A stretch of DNA of 64,000 nucleotides. Origin: Burkholderiales bacterium. GTDB taxonomy: Bacteria; Pseudomonadota; Gammaproteobacteria; Burkholderiales; Burkholderiaceae_C. The notes beneath the pieces were generated by a model. That model saw only the letters and a list, made by a program, of their open reading frames with translations. It did no database searches and was not told where the DNA came from. Of the stretch, positions 1 to 11,514 are shown one piece after another; within the stretch, counting starts at the first letter, position 1; every line of letters begins with the position of its first letter. The position numbers were made by a program, and so were the translations under genes. Where the stretch lies: assembly GCA_013044035.1 (NCBI GenBank), contig JABEVE010000053.1, positions 19,166 through 83,165 of the forward strand, read 5' to 3'.

Positions 1-3000
1 AAGGGCGGTGACTTCCTCGGCCACCGGATTGGATGGCTGCAATGACCACGCGGCAATGTCGGCACCGAGTCGACGGACCAGTTCGTCGGCCTCGTTCAAA
101 TAGATGGTGTAGAGCGGGATGGGGATGCGCAGCTCGCCGACGACCTTGATGTTTTCGTCGGGAGTCTGTAGGGCGGGGCGATGGACATCGAGCGTGTAGA
201 CCTGCGCCAGCGGCGCATCCGTGGCAGGGTGGGCATGCAGCGGTGTCACCGGCTGCGCCGTGTGGAGCGCGGTCTGCTCCGTGTCGTGCGGCTCCTCGTC
301 GTCGGCGCCGGACATGTCGACGGCTTCGCCTGCTGCGTCAGGCCGATGGATGAAGGTCGATGCTTGCGATGCGCCCAGATCCAGGGGTGTATGCGCCCCC
401 TGCGAGGCGAAGGTCGAGGGCTGGGCATCGAAGCCGGGCGCGTCAGGGAATAGCCGGTCGAAGGCCTGCGCATCGAGTTCTTGCATGTCGACCATGCCAG
501 AGGTCTCATCTGCAGGCGTGCTGCTCGCAGGCACATCGTCGGCGGCAGGATCCGCAGACGCCGGGGCTTCTGCAGCCTTGGGCGTGAAGTCAAGATCGAG
601 CAATGCGACGTCAGGCAGATGCAGGTCGAGAGCCGGGAAGTCAGGGGGTTGCAGCTGTAGGGCAATGTCGACGGTTGGCTGCTCCGGCTGGTCGGACGCG
701 GTCCATGGCGTCAGCTCGAAGCTTGCGGGCACAGCGTCGACGCCATTCGCCTCGGCGGCGGGTATCGGTGCCCGAGCCGCAACCAGGTTTTCGGCAGTGT
801 CATCCTCTTCGACAACGGGAGGCAGCCCTGTCGACCATGTGTCGACAAAGTCGGGATCTGGAAATTCGCTCTCGAGGGCTTGTGTCTGAGATGCCACCGC
901 GCTTGCAACGCTGGCGGCCGGCGCTGCCGGTAGTGCTGCAGCGGTGACGTCTTCCGCGGGCAGACCGCGCAGACGACGCGCCGCGGCGCAGATGGCGTCG
1001 CTCGAATGCCGGGCCGCCGTGCCCATGCGCAGGGCACGGGTCCAAGCATCGAGCTCGGTCAAGGTGTGCTGTGCGAGTTGCAGCGCGGGAGGCGTGATGG
1101 GCCTTTGCTCGGCCAGCAGTTGATTGAAAACCTGTTCCAGCGCCCACGCGGCTTCACCGAAATCCGTGAGCGCAACCATGCGCGAACTGCCCTTGAGTGT
1201 GTGGAAGGCTCGGCGCACGGCGGTCAGCGTGCTGTCGTCGGATGGGTTGGTGGAGAGCTGGGCCACGCCGATCTGGCCCGCGGCGATGACTTCATCAGCC
1301 TCTTCGAGAAAGATGTCGAGCAGGTCATCTTCTTCGTCTGTCCCGCCCGGCTCTGTGGGCGCGTCGAAGCTTGGTGCGGCCGGGGTGTCGGCCGCAGCGG
1401 TGGCGGCAGCGGCCGCTGCAACAGGCGCAGCCAGTCGAGTGGCGGCGGCATCGGCGTCTTGCGCCCTTGGGCTGCGCAGCAACTCTGCTGCGGCCGAGAC
1501 ATCCTGCCCCTCACCGAGCAATTCGCGTGCCTGCACAAGCTTGGCCGACAAGGTGCTTTCTTGCGCCAGCGCGGCCTCCATGCGCAGGCGCTCGAACTGG
1601 CTGGCAGCCTGGACAGGGTCGAGTCCGTGGTCAAGGGCGTCGGCAAGTTGCGTCGCCTGGTGTTGCAGGTCCTGATGGGTACTGGGTGGTGCGGTGTGCG
1701 GCGTGCTGGGAACGATGGCGCGCAATTCGCCGCTTTGTGTGTCGAAACTGAACAGCGATTTCGCCAGTTCGGGTTGGTACACCAGCATGTCGATCAGAAA
1801 ACCCAGGGTGCCGATGTTTCCGGCGAGACGATCGAACAAACCTCGTGGTTCGCGGGCCTGGTGCTCGTCGGGAGGACTGAGCAGGAGGTTTTCAACCGTC
1901 TGGCGAATATGCCCCAGTGCTTGTGCGGCAACGTCCATGCCGAGCACGGACAGCACCCCTCGCATTTGCGCTAGAAGCTTGGGTACGGGCGCGAGCTCCG
2001 ACTGGGTGGCCGGATCGCGGAAATAGGCGTCGAGCAAGCGCTCGACAGTACTCATGTCGTGGCGTAACTCCTGCACCACCGTTCCCATCGTCTGGCTCTC
2101 AGACGACTTGCGGTAGAGCTCTTCCATCCACGGTGCAAAAGTGCCGGCGGCCATGCCTTCGGCACTACGGTCGAGTCGGCGGGCAAGCTCGCTGGCACGC
2201 AACAGGAATTCCGCATCGTCGGCCTGGAAATGGTCGAACGATGCTTCCAGGAACAGCAGGGCCGTGGCCACTTCGAGCACGCGCTCCGGGGTCAACAGGT
2301 CACGCCGCTCAGAGACGGCTTGCACCATGTGCTCGATGGCTGCGGTGAGAGATTCGGCACCCGGGGAGATCTCGCGGAGTGCTTGCCCGAGCAAATGGGT
2401 ACCTTCCACGAACTTGCCAACACGGGTGAAATCGTCGTTACCGAGTTGCGACCAGCCCTCCTTGACCAGGCCGATGCGCTTGCGCACCTGTTGGATGAGT
2501 GACGGATCGAGCAGGCCGAAGTAAGTACGCTGGTAATCCACGACAACCGCAACAGGGAGATGCATGCGGGTTTGAATCGCGCCCAGTGTTTCGACTTGCA
2601 TGCCTTGCGCATGTGCCTTCGCCAGGGCCTGACTGCAGAAAAAGAGCAGTTCATGAGCTAGGCGCCTGGATGGTTGCTGTTGCCCGGCCATGACACTCTT
2701 GAGCTGCAGATTGAGCCGGTTGCACAAGCGCTTGGCATACAGGTCTACAGGCAGCAGGCCCAGGGCCAAGGCTTCGAAAAAGCCGTCAGCCAGCCACCAC
2801 AGGACACGTTCGTGTCCACTGGCACTGGCCGCAGCGCGTCGCGCCACGGATTGCAGCGCGCGTCCCGTCAGGGGCAGGTCGCGCTGGCGCAACAGATCCA
2901 GCAGGGCGCGTTCATAGTTGCCACGGTCGTCAGGGTGCAGTCTGGGGCTCGGTGCTGTGTCGTCTGGCAGATCGGGCCAGGTCCAGTCGATGTCCCAAAG

Positions 3001-3465
3001 ATCAGCCGGATGGGCAATCTCGCCACCCGCCAGTTCTGTCAGGGCGTGGTACTGTTTGAACAACTTGAGCGCAGGCTCCTGCTTGCCGCTGCGCTGAGCC
3101 TCGAGGTAATCGAGAAGGGCGTACAAGCCGGATTCGAGCGTGCTCTGGGCCGAGGTGTCGAAACCGGCCGGTTGCTCGATGAACCGTGCGAGCACCCGTT
3201 CCGTCGCCAGGGCTAGCCGCGCTGCCGAGAAGTAGCCGAGCAGATCGATGGCCCCGGCGGCCTGATGCACCTGATGGCGCGCCTGCAGCAGATAACCCGC
3301 CGCAGGCTGCGCGTCGTCACCCTGTGCCGGACTGCGCCATTGCATTTGCTTGCGCAATGCGGCTTGCGCGGCGAGCAGGTTCTCGCGCACTTGCTCGATC
3401 ACCCAGACCAGCGGTCCGGGATCCAGTTGCGTGGTGGAAAGCGGTGTCGAGACAGCGAGGTTCAT
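1..3465 (-). CDS. Hybrid chemotaxis histidine kinase, ChpA/PilL-like (C-terminal part beyond left edge)
   Basis: Open minus frame from ATG at 3465 (MNLAVSTPLSTTQLDPG...) running off the left edge with no stop; contains an Hpt motif AFHTLKGSSRM; follows pilJ in the pilGHIJ operon order. Confidence 0.85.
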   Translation of the reverse strand, partial: MNLAVSTPLSTTQLDPGPLVWVIEQVRENLLAAQAALRKQMQWRSPAQGDDAQPAAGYLLQARHQVHQAAGAIDLLGYFSAARLALATERVLARFIEQPAGFDTSAQSTLESGLYALLDYLEAQRSGKQEPALKLFKQYHALTELAGGEIAHPADLWDIDWTWPDLPDDTAPSPRLHPDDRGNYERALLDLLRQRDLPLTGRALQSVARRAAASASGHERVLWWLADGFFEALALGLLPVDLYAKRLCNRLNLQLKSVMAGQQQPSRRLAHELLFFCSQALAKAHAQGMQVETLGAIQTRMHLPVAVVVDYQRTYFGLLDPSLIQQVRKRIGLVKEGWSQLGNDDFTRVGKFVEGTHLLGQALREISPGAESLTAAIEHMVQAVSERRDLLTPERVLEVATALLFLEASFDHFQADDAEFLLRASELARRLDRSAEGMAAGTFAPWMEELYRKSSESQTMGTVVQELRHDMSTVERLLDAYFRDPATQSELAPVPKLLAQMRGVLSVLGMDVAAQALGHIRQTVENLLLSPPDEHQAREPRGLFDRLAGNIGTLGFLIDMLVYQPELAKSLFSFDTQSGELRAIVPSTPHTAPPSTHQDLQHQATQLADALDHGLDPVQAASQFERLRMEAALAQESTLSAKLVQARELLGEGQDVSAAAELLRSPRAQDADAAATRLAAPVAAAAAATAAADTPAAPSFDAPTEPGGTDEEDDLLDIFLEEADEVIAAGQIGVAQLSTNPSDDSTLTAVRRAFHTLKGSSRMVALTDFGEAAWALEQVFNQLLAEQRPITPPALQLAQHTLTELDAWTRALRMGTAARHSSDAICAAARRLRGLPAEDVTAAALPAAPAASVASAVASQTQALESEFPDPDFVDTWSTGLPPVVEEDDTAENLVAARAPIPAAEANGVDAVPASFELTPWTASDQPEQPTVDIALQLQPPDFPALDLHLPDVALLDLDFTPKAAEAPASADPAADDVPASSTPADETSGMVDMQELDAQAFDRLFPDAPGFDAQPSTFASQGAHTPLDLGASQASTFIHRPDAAGEAVDMSGADDEEPHDTEQTALHTAQPVTPLHAHPATDAPLAQVYTLDVHRPALQTPDENIKVVGELRIPIPLYTIYLNEADELVRRLGADIAAWSLQPSNPVAEEVTAL

Positions 3466-3529
3466 GCCTTGGGGCGCGCAGGAAGGAGATCGTTGGACGG
3501 GTCGGAATGGGTGCCCGGAAGGTGACGCA

Positions 3530-5701
3530 TCAGGCGATCTTGAAACGCGAAACGGATTCGCGCAGCGCCTCGGCCACGCGTGCCAGTTCACCGACCAGGT
3601 CGGCAGTGGAGCGCGTGCCCTGGCTGGTCTGCTCAGTCACGGCGAAGATGTGCTGGATGTTGCCCGCAACCTTGTTGGCCGACTGCGCTTCGGTGAAGGT
3701 CTGCTCGGAAATGCGCTGAATCAGCTCGGCAAGCTGGCGCGACACGCGGTCGATTTCGGTCAGCGCCGTGCCGGCGTTGTCCGAGAGCTTGGCGCCTTCC
3801 ACCACGCCTTGCGTACTTTTTTCCATGGCGGCAACGGCGTCTTGCGTGTCGGTCTGAATCGCCCGCACCAGCGCCGAGATCTGTTTCGCGGCTTCGGCGG
3901 AGCGCTCGGCGAGGCGCTGCACTTCCTCGGCCACGACTGAGAAACCGCGGCCGGCATCACCCGCTGAAGCGGCTTGAATGGCGGCATTCAGCGCCAGGAC
4001 GTTGGTCTGCTCTGTCAGGTCGGAAATCAACTCGGTGATTTCGCCGATTTCCTGTGAAGATTCGCCCAGGCGCTTGATGCGCTTGGAGGTGTCCTGGATC
4101 TGGGTGCGGATGGCGTTCATGCCGTCGATCGAATTGCGCACCGCCTGCAGGCCCTGTTCGGCGGCCGAGAGTGACTGACGAGCCACGTCGGATGACTGTT
4201 GCGCCTGAGCCGAGACCGCATTGATGCGTTCGGCCATTTCCAGCACCGACTGGCCGGTTTCACGAATTTCCACCAGTTGCTGCTCGGATGACTTGAGCAG
4301 GTTGCCGGACGTGGTTTGCGCCTTCGAGGAGGCGTAGCTCACCTGGTCGGCGGTGGATTGCACTTGCGACACCAGATTGCGCAACTCCTCCACGGTGTAG
4401 TTCACCGAGTCGGCAATGGCTCCGGTGATGTCCTCGGTCACCGTGGCCTGTTGTGTCAGGTCGCCCTCGGCAACGTTCTGCAACTCATTCATCAACCGCA
4501 AAATGGCCGACTGGTTGGCCTCGTTGGTTCGGCGGGCATCGAGTTCCTGGCGTTCGGCAAGATGACGTTGCATCTCGGACTGATCCGCACGCTGGCGCGT
4601 TTCCTGCACATACAACCTGGCTAGACCAGCCAGCGCCAACAACGCCAGCCCCCCCATGGCGACCAGGAATAACAGAGCGGGTGTACTCACGCCGGCATGT
4701 GACGCGTAGTCGCTTTGCAAGGCCTGCAGCTTAGCCAGCAACGGCACCGAGTCCTTCACCACCGATGCTTGCGCAACGCGCGCGCTGCTCAGACCCTGCA
4801 GATTGGACAGGATGCTGGTGGTGAGCTGGCGGGTTTCACTGAAATTTTTCACCAGGTTTTGCAACTGGGCGCGCAGTTGCGCGCTTTTGGCTGCGGTCAG
4901 TTGGAGATTAGGGTCGCCATCAAGCAGTCCTTTGGACAAATCATTGAAGGTGTTCAAATCCTTGCCGAGTGCAAAAACAGCCTCGGGACTGACGCCTTCG
5001 AAGGACAGGAATTCGTTTGCCGACTTGCCGATGCGCTGGGTCAGCATATTGAGCTGCGTGGCCGCTGCGATGTTGGCTGCGGGCGCGTTTTCCTGCAGCA
5101 TCAGCGATGAGATCGTTTCGGTTGTTTCAAGCAGCCTGTCGGACTGCCGGTTCACAGTGCGCAAGGACTTGTTCGTTTGTGTCAGCACCGGCTCAAGCTT
5201 GACTACGGACAGCGCGTTTTTCACCATCCCGTCGACCAGGGGTTGAATCGCGGCCAGATCGGAATTGGCCGCTGCATTGCCCCCGCCCAGCGCTTGGAAA
5301 TCGCGGCTCAGGGCATCGGAGCCCGTTTTGAGCTCACCGAACGAGCTCTCCGAGCCCAGCAAGGAGGCACTGATGGACTTGGCAACAAGCTGCGACTGCA
5401 TCATGGCGTCGCCGGTGGTATCTAGTAACTTGGCAGAACTGGCTGCTACGCGCAGCGTCACGGTCAAACCCAGCGCGATGAGGATCACAGCGACGATAAG
5501 CAGCAGAACCAGCACACGCTGCTGCTGGGGCAAGGGCAGGTGGCCGATCAAGGGAAGTGCGTTTTGCACCTCTTGCTTTGGGCGCTGTTCTTGCGAGTCC
5601 TGATCCATTTGGACTGTCGACGAGACAGAGACGCTGGATTCGGCGATGGCCGTGGGGGCCTCGAGGGGGTTTTTGGAACCGAACAGGGGAAACAGGGCCA
5701 T
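3530..5701 (-). CDS. pilJ: Methyl-accepting chemotaxis protein, type IV pilus PilJ
   Basis: 723 aa; N-terminal TM, HAMP-like region, MCP signalling hairpin ([41 protein letters not shown]); located after pilI. Confidence 0.9.
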   Translation of the reverse strand: MALFPLFGSKNPLEAPTAIAESSVSVSSTVQMDQDSQEQRPKQEVQNALPLIGHLPLPQQQRVLVLLLIVAVILIALGLTVTLRVAASSAKLLDTTGDAMMQSQLVAKSISASLLGSESSFGELKTGSDALSRDFQALGGGNAAANSDLAAIQPLVDGMVKNALSVVKLEPVLTQTNKSLRTVNRQSDRLLETTETISSLMLQENAPAANIAAATQLNMLTQRIGKSANEFLSFEGVSPEAVFALGKDLNTFNDLSKGLLDGDPNLQLTAAKSAQLRAQLQNLVKNFSETRQLTTSILSNLQGLSSARVAQASVVKDSVPLLAKLQALQSDYASHAGVSTPALLFLVAMGGLALLALAGLARLYVQETRQRADQSEMQRHLAERQELDARRTNEANQSAILRLMNELQNVAEGDLTQQATVTEDITGAIADSVNYTVEELRNLVSQVQSTADQVSYASSKAQTTSGNLLKSSEQQLVEIRETGQSVLEMAERINAVSAQAQQSSDVARQSLSAAEQGLQAVRNSIDGMNAIRTQIQDTSKRIKRLGESSQEIGEITELISDLTEQTNVLALNAAIQAASAGDAGRGFSVVAEEVQRLAERSAEAAKQISALVRAIQTDTQDAVAAMEKSTQGVVEGAKLSDNAGTALTEIDRVSRQLAELIQRISEQTFTEAQSANKVAGNIQHIFAVTEQTSQGTRSTADLVGELARVAEALRESVSRFKIA

Positions 5702-5802
5702 GGGAACTCCGGCGTGACGACTAGTGTGAAATTTGAGCAGGGAAGGCAGTCAGGCAGTGTCAGTGGCGGTTGGTGCCTCAGCGCGATGGGCAACCGCTCG
5801 CA

Positions 5803-6321
5803 CTAGACGACGGCAAGAAATTCGGGGTCATCAGCCAACAAGGCCAGGTTGAGTTCGCGCCAGGTCAACCCCGAAGTGTCGAGCAGTCCTGGGCCGAGCC
5901 AAGGTTCTGGGGCTGCAGGCGCGTGCTCGTCCCTGACAAATTGTCGGGGTGTACGCAAGCCGGCAAGTTGATCGACCAGCAGCACGGCGTTGATTTCCAG
6001 TTGGGGTGCGAACTGGATGTACCGGCTTTGGGCATTGCTGCGTGGGCTGCTGGCGGGGCGTACACCCAAAAAAGCCGCGAGGTCGACTACGCCGCTCAAC
6101 ACGCCACGCAAATTGACCAGGCCGGCGAACCAGGCCCGTCCATGTGGCAAAGGCATGGGCGACTCGTAAGCCGAGATTTCACCCGCTTGCACCAAGGGCA
6201 ACAAGATGCGCTGCTGGCCAGCGACCACGGCCAGCCAGCGCGACTCGCTCTGTGTCAACTGCGCCGCCTGCAGACGCGATGCGAGCTGGCTCTGGAATTC
6301 AATCAGGCTGCTGCGTGCCAT
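5803..6321 (-). CDS. pilI: CheW-like protein PilI
   Basis: 172 aa CheW-type protein (GRAWFAGLVNLRGVLSGVVDLAAFLG) between pilH and pilJ. Confidence 0.88.
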   Translation of the reverse strand: MARSSLIEFQSQLASRLQAAQLTQSESRWLAVVAGQQRILLPLVQAGEISAYESPMPLPHGRAWFAGLVNLRGVLSGVVDLAAFLGVRPASSPRSNAQSRYIQFAPQLEINAVLLVDQLAGLRTPRQFVRDEHAPAAPEPWLGPGLLDTSGLTWRELNLALLADDPEFLAVV

Positions 6322-6359
6322 GTTTTGGACTGAGGGGCAAGGGTGTGCGATGGCACGGT

Positions 6360-6725
6360 TCAGGACAGTGCCATGATCTTGCTCAACAGATCATGCGGAT
6401 CCACCGGCTTGGTGACGAAGTCGCGAGCGCCTTGGCGCATGGCCCAGAGCTTGTCGGTCTCCTGATTTTTGCTGGTGCAGATGATCACAGGAACATCGCT
6501 GTACGCCGGGTTACGAGTGATTTGGCGAGTGAGCTGAAAGCCGTTCTGGCCTGGCATCACCACATCCATCAGAATCAGATCGGGCTTGTTCGCTGCCATT
6601 GCGCTCATGGCCTGCTCGCCGTTTTCGGCGGTGCTCACGGTGTACCCATTTTTGCTCAGCAGATCGGAAAGAAAGTAGAGCTCAGTGCGGGAGTCGTCAA
6701 CGACCAGAATTTTTTGGATGCTCAT
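6360..6725 (-). CDS. pilH: Response regulator PilH
   Basis: 121 aa single receiver domain (VVDDSRTE, LILMDVVMPGQNG, FVTKPVD); overlaps pilG stop by 4 nt. Confidence 0.9.
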   Translation of the reverse strand: MSIQKILVVDDSRTELYFLSDLLSKNGYTVSTAENGEQAMSAMAANKPDLILMDVVMPGQNGFQLTRQITRNPAYSDVPVIICTSKNQETDKLWAMRQGARDFVTKPVDPHDLLSKIMALS

Positions 6726-7132
6726 GGGTGTGCGGCGCTGGCGCCAGAGGGAGTGTTGCGATATTGATCGACCGCCTGGAGCAGTTGGTCTTTGGTGAAG
6801 GGTTTGGTGAGGTAGGCCTCTGCGCCCACCATCTTGCCGCGTGCCTTGTCGAACACCCCGTCCTTCGACGACAGCATGATCACGGGGATGCCGGCATGGC
6901 GAGGGCTGCGCTTGATGATGGCCACGGTCTGATAACCGTCAAGGCGCGGCATCAGGATGTCGCAGAAAATCAGGTCCGGCAAGGCGTCGTTGACTTTTGA
7001 CAGGGCGTCGAATCCATCTTCTGACAGCAGCACTTGGTAGCCAGCCTGTTTCAGGAAAATTTCCGCGCTGCGACGAATGGTGTTGCTGTCGTCGACCACC
7101 AACACCTTGAATGAACCATTGGCCGTGCTCAA
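6722..7132 (-). CDS. pilG: Response regulator PilG
   Basis: 136 aa receiver domain (VVDDSNTIRRSAEIFLKQAG, IFCDILMPRLDG, YLTKPFT); first gene of pil chemosensory operon. Confidence 0.9.
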   Translation of the reverse strand: MSTANGSFKVLVVDDSNTIRRSAEIFLKQAGYQVLLSEDGFDALSKVNDALPDLIFCDILMPRLDGYQTVAIIKRSPRHAGIPVIMLSSKDGVFDKARGKMVGAEAYLTKPFTKDQLLQAVDQYRNTPSGASAAHP

Positions 7133-7219
7133 GCAGGGTCTCCAGAAAATATGCGGTGATGAACAAGCACAGGAACCTGCGCGCAGGGGTCAAGACGCAA
7201 AGCTGCTTGGGATCGGAAG

Positions 7220-7432
7220 TTAGATCTGCACCATTTCGAAATCATCCTTGCGTGCCCCGCACTCAGGGCAAGTCCAGTTCATCGGAATGTCTACCCAGCG
7301 TGTGCCAGCGGCCAGGCCACTTTCCGGATGGCCCACTTCTTCGTTATAAATAAAGCCGCAGATCAAGCACATCCAGGTTTTGCAGTCAGGTTGTGTCACA
7401 GCGTATCGCCCTCTGGCATAAGATTCAATCAT
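7220..7432 (-). CDS. Rubredoxin
   Basis: 70 aa with two CxxC knuckles: MCLICGFIYNEEVG ... WTCPECGARKDDFEMV. The 155-aa ORF in the track is a 5' over-extension. Confidence 0.92.
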   Translation of the reverse strand: MIESYARGRYAVTQPDCKTWMCLICGFIYNEEVGHPESGLAAGTRWVDIPMNWTCPECGARKDDFEMVQI

Positions 7433-7526
7433 TCTATGGAGAGGTTGTGCAGGGCTGTGGTGTCTTGCATACCAAGCGCGGCTGTGGGTTTGGCCGCCCC
7501 GATTTGTTTCATCAACCGAACCCATC

Positions 7527-8390
7527 ATGCCCAATCCGACCGATGCACCAGAATCTCCCCCAGCCGTGATGGCTTTCAACGCCGCCGACCCCAGTGGCGC
7601 GGCAGGGCTGGCTGCGGACCAGGCGGTTTGCGCCGCCGTCGGCTGCCACGCCTTGCCGGTCACGACGTCGATCTGGGTGCGCGACACGGCCGAGATTTTC
7701 GATATCGTCGAGATCGAGGCAGACGCCGTGATCGAGCAGGCGCGTGCAGTCCTGGAGGACGTGGAACTGGCCTCCTGGAAAGTGGGTTTCCTCGGCAGTG
7801 TCGAAGTGGTCAGCGCCGTGGCCGAGCTCTTGGCCGATTACTCCCAGGTGCCGCTGGTCACGTATGTCGGCAACCTGCAGGCATTCGACGAAAGCCAAGC
7901 CGAGGAATACATCAAGGCCATGCAGGAACTGGTGCTGCCGCAGACCCGCGTGTTGTGCGGCAACATCACGGCCCTCACCCAGTTCCTGTTCCCCGACGTC
8001 GAGCGCGAGGATCCGCCCACGCCCGAGGCGCTGATGCATCAGGCCCAGGGCATGGGTGTGCAATACCTGCTGGTGACCGGGATTCTGGTGCCTGAAAACC
8101 ATGTGGAGAACCTGCTCCTCAGCCCGCGCCGCCAATTGCTGCGCGAGCGCTTCGAGATGTTCGATGCGGGTTTTTCCGGTGCCGGCGATACGCTTTCGGC
8201 CGCCGTGGCCGCGTTGCTGGGCACGGGCGCCAAGCTCGACCGGGCGGTGCATGAAGGGCTGGAGTTTCTCGACCAGACCCTGGATTTTGCCTACCGCCCG
8301 GGCATGGGGCATCTCGTTCCCGACCGTTTTTTCTGGGCCCAGACCAGCCCCGATGACGACGACTCCATCTCTCCGGTGGGTCTGCAGTAA
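7527..8390 (+). CDS. thiD: Hydroxymethylpyrimidine/phosphomethylpyrimidine kinase
   Basis: 287 aa; ThiD-like N-terminus [34 protein letters not shown] and [14 protein letters not shown]. Confidence 0.85.
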   Translation: MPNPTDAPESPPAVMAFNAADPSGAAGLAADQAVCAAVGCHALPVTTSIWVRDTAEIFDIVEIEADAVIEQARAVLEDVELASWKVGFLGSVEVVSAVAELLADYSQVPLVTYVGNLQAFDESQAEEYIKAMQELVLPQTRVLCGNITALTQFLFPDVEREDPPTPEALMHQAQGMGVQYLLVTGILVPENHVENLLLSPRRQLLRERFEMFDAGFSGAGDTLSAAVAALLGTGAKLDRAVHEGLEFLDQTLDFAYRPGMGHLVPDRFFWAQTSPDDDDSISPVGLQ

Positions 8391-8421
8391 GCCTCCTGCT
8401 TCGTCCTTTCTCTTCCAATCA

Positions 8422-8447
8422 GCCGCCCGCCCCGGGCGGCGTTTTCT
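8422..8447 (+). terminator. Terminator-like hairpin between thiD and hemL
   Basis: GCCGCCCG-CCC-CGGGCGGC perfect 8-bp stem followed by GTTTTCTT. Confidence 0.6.
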
Positions 8448-8457
8448 TGCAGTCGCC

Positions 8458-9744
8458 ATGTCCAGCAACGCCCAACTTTTCGACCGCGCCCAGCGCACCA
8501 TTCCTGGCGGGGTGAACTCCCCGGTGCGCGCCTTTCGCCAAGTGGGTGGCGTGCCGCGCTTCATCGACCGCGCCGAAGGCGCTTACATGATCGACGCCGA
8601 GGGCACGCGTTTCATCGACTACATCGGCTCTTGGGGGCCGATGATCGCTGGCCATGCCCATCCCGACGTGATCGAGGCGGTGCAGCGCGCCGCCACCCGC
8701 TCGTTGAGCTTCGGCGCGCCAACAGCTGACGAAATCGAGATGGCCGAGGCGATTTGCAAGCTCATGCCGGCCGTGGAAATGGTGCGCCTGGTCTCCAGCG
8801 GCACCGAGGCCGGGATGAGCGCCATCCGTTTGGCACGGGGTTTCACCGGGCGCGACGCCATCGTCAAGTTCGAGGGCTGCTACCACGGCCACGCCGACAG
8901 CCTGCTGGTGAAGGCCGGTTCAGGCCTGCTCACGTTCGGCAACCCGAGTTCCGGCGGGGTGCCGGCCGATCTGGCCAAGCACACCCTGGTGCTGGAGTTC
9001 AACAACATTGCGCAGATCGAAGCCTTGTTCGCAGCGCGCGGGCCGGAGATTTCTTGTGTCATGGTCGAGCCCATTGCCGGCAACATGAACTTCATCCGCG
9101 GCGATGCCGCCTGGCACCGCCGCCTGCGGGAACTGTGCACCGAGCATGGCGCGCTGCTGGTGTGGGACGAGGTGATGACCGGCTTTCGCGTTGCCTTGGG
9201 CGGTGCCCAGCAGGTGTATGACATCCGGCCCGATCTGGTGGTGATGGGCAAGGTGATTGGCGGCGGCATGCCGCTGGCGGCTTTCGGTGGCCGCGCCGAT
9301 GTGATGCACAAGCTTTCGCCGCTGGGCAACGTCTACCAGGCTGGCACGCTGTCGGGCAACCCGGTGGCCGTGGCCGCCGGCATGGCGCAGTTGCGCATCA
9401 TCCAGCGTCCCGGCTTTTACGACCGTCTGGCTGCCACCACCCGGCAACTGATGCAGGGGCTGGACGCCGCGGCGGCGCGTCACGGCATCACCTTCCGCAC
9501 CGACAGTGAAGGCGGCATGTTCGGCTTCTATTTCGCCGACACCTTGCCGCGCAACTACCCGGACGTTGCCGGCGCCGATGTCGAAATTTTCAAGCGGTTT
9601 TTCCACGCCATGCTCGACCGCGGTGTCTATCTCGCCCCCAGCATGTACGAGGCGGGCTTCCTGTCGGCCGCGCATGGGCCCGACGTCATTGCCGCCACGC
9701 TCGACGCGGCCGACGCCGCCTTTGCGCAGATTGGCCAGGCCTGA
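8458..9744 (+). CDS. hemL: Glutamate-1-semialdehyde 2,1-aminomutase
   Basis: Start [29 protein letters not shown] aminomutase motifs, PLP lysine region [18 protein letters not shown]. Confidence 0.95.
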   Translation: MSSNAQLFDRAQRTIPGGVNSPVRAFRQVGGVPRFIDRAEGAYMIDAEGTRFIDYIGSWGPMIAGHAHPDVIEAVQRAATRSLSFGAPTADEIEMAEAICKLMPAVEMVRLVSSGTEAGMSAIRLARGFTGRDAIVKFEGCYHGHADSLLVKAGSGLLTFGNPSSGGVPADLAKHTLVLEFNNIAQIEALFAARGPEISCVMVEPIAGNMNFIRGDAAWHRRLRELCTEHGALLVWDEVMTGFRVALGGAQQVYDIRPDLVVMGKVIGGGMPLAAFGGRADVMHKLSPLGNVYQAGTLSGNPVAVAAGMAQLRIIQRPGFYDRLAATTRQLMQGLDAAAARHGITFRTDSEGGMFGFYFADTLPRNYPDVAGADVEIFKRFFHAMLDRGVYLAPSMYEAGFLSAAHGPDVIAATLDAADAAFAQIGQA

Positions 9745-9761
9745 GCACCGTTGCCCGTGCC

Positions 9762-10538
9762 TCAGCGCGGAATTTGCACCTGGTAGGCGCGAGCGGCGAT
9801 CACCCCCGTGCGGGCGTTGATGTAGGGGCCGTACAGATGGTTCTGGAAAAAGCGCGGTGCCGGCAGCATCACTGCCAGGCGCGCAGCCTGCCAAGGTGAG
9901 AGGCGCGACGCCGACACATGGAAATAGTGCTGCGCGGCCGCCTCGGCGCCATAAATGCCCTCGCCCCATTCCACGCTGTTGAGGTAGATCTCCAGGATGC
10001 GGCGCTTGCCCAGGATGCCTTCGAGCATGTAGGCAATGACCAACTCCTGCGCCTTGCGCAGATAACTGCGTTGCGGTGAGAGAAACAGGTTCTTCGCCAG
10101 TTGCTGGGTGATGGTCGAACCGCCGATGATGCGGTGTAGCCGCTCATCGCGGCGGCTGTGATTTTTCTGCCAAGCTTGCTGGATGGCAGTCCAGTCGACA
10201 CCGTCATTGGTCAAGAATGTGGCGTCTTCCGAGGCCACGGCCGAGCGCTTGAGCCAGGGGCTGATGCGATCGTAGGGCACCCAGTCGTGCAGCCAAGGCG
10301 CGCGGAGCCAATGCTCGGCTGCACTCTGGCGATCCTGACCCCTAAACGATATGGGCGAGGCGCCCGGATCGCCCTTGAGAATGCGCAATTGCGCCGCACG
10401 CATGAAGGCTGTGCTGGATGGCGGGATCACAGTCCACAGGGCGATGCGCAGGGCGAAATAACCTTGCAGAACGATGACGGCCCAGAAGCACAGCCACAGG
10501 ATGGAGCGCAAGCTGGAGTGTTGGCGCGACGCGGCCAT
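9762..10538 (-). CDS. mtgA: Monofunctional biosynthetic peptidoglycan transglycosylase
   Basis: GT51 motifs ASEDATFLTNDGVDW, GGSTITQQLAKNLFLSPQRS, KRRILEIYLNSVEWGEGIYGAEAAA; start chosen at MAASRQHSS. Confidence 0.92.
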   Translation of the reverse strand: MAASRQHSSLRSILWLCFWAVIVLQGYFALRIALWTVIPPSSTAFMRAAQLRILKGDPGASPISFRGQDRQSAAEHWLRAPWLHDWVPYDRISPWLKRSAVASEDATFLTNDGVDWTAIQQAWQKNHSRRDERLHRIIGGSTITQQLAKNLFLSPQRSYLRKAQELVIAYMLEGILGKRRILEIYLNSVEWGEGIYGAEAAAQHYFHVSASRLSPWQAARLAVMLPAPRFFQNHLYGPYINARTGVIAARAYQVQIPR

Positions 10539-10590
10539 GGCAGACGGAGCGTGGTTGTGAGAAGTCGGGGTTATCGAGGAGGCAGGGGGC

Positions 10591-11514
10591 TTACAGCGCA
10601 GGCCCGCGCAACTCGGCCAGCAGTGTGGCCAGAACCGGTGTGGTGTCGGGGCGCACGCCGTGCCAGAGCCAGAAGCTCTCCGCCGCCTGTTCCACCAGCA
10701 TGCCCAGACCATCTTGCGCATCGGCACCGGCCTTGCGGGCCTGGGCGATGAAGGCGGTGGCTTGCGCGGCGTACATCAGGTCGTAGGCCAACATGCCGGG
10801 GCGCAGCACGCCGGGCGGAAGTTCCAGCGTGGCGCCGCCCAGGCTGGACGCGGTGGCGTTGATGACGAGATCGAACCCCGGCGCGGGCTCGGTCACGGCC
10901 GCGAGCGCCACGCCATGTTCGCGGGCGATGCCGGCATGGCGCGCGACCAGAAGGTGGGCTTTGTCGGCGCTGCGGTTCCACACGGCAATGGCTTGCGTGC
11001 CGGCCGCGATCAGCGTTCCCAGGACCCCGCTCGCTGCGCCGCCCGCACCCAGCAGCAAGATCGTTTTGCCCTTGAGTGCCTGCGCGTCGGCATTGGGCTC
11101 TTGCGGGCTTGCGGATGCGTGCGCCAGAATGCGCGTCAGATCCCGCACCAGGCCGATGCCATCGGTGTTGTCGCCCCAGAGTTCGCCGTCGTCGCTCCAG
11201 CCCAGGGTGTTGGCGGCCTCGGCCAGCGCCGCACGTGGCGACAGGCGGCGTGCGGCGCGTGCGGCCTCGAACTTGAACGGTACCGTGACGTTGCAGCCGC
11301 ACCCGCCCTCGGCACGAAAGGCCCCCAGCCCCTGTGCGAAACCATTCGGCGCAAGCCGACGCTTGTCGTAGCGCAAGCTCAGCCCGCATTGCGCCGCGAA
11401 CAGGGCATGGATGCGGGGTGACTTGCTGTGCTCCACCGGGTTGCCGAACACGGCGTAAAGATCGGGCAGGTGCGTAGCCATGGGCATGCGTGTCAACGGG
11501 GTTGTGCTGCTCAT
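10591..11514 (-). CDS. aroE: Shikimate dehydrogenase
   Basis: YAVFGNPVEHSKSPRIH, GCNVTVPFK, LLLGAGGAASGV; 4-nt overlap with upstream tonB-like gene. Confidence 0.93.
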   Translation of the reverse strand: MSSTTPLTRMPMATHLPDLYAVFGNPVEHSKSPRIHALFAAQCGLSLRYDKRRLAPNGFAQGLGAFRAEGGCGCNVTVPFKFEAARAARRLSPRAALAEAANTLGWSDDGELWGDNTDGIGLVRDLTRILAHASASPQEPNADAQALKGKTILLLGAGGAASGVLGTLIAAGTQAIAVWNRSADKAHLLVARHAGIAREHGVALAAVTEPAPGFDLVINATASSLGGATLELPPGVLRPGMLAYDLMYAAQATAFIAQARKAGADAQDGLGMLVEQAAESFWLWHGVRPDTTPVLATLLAELRGPAL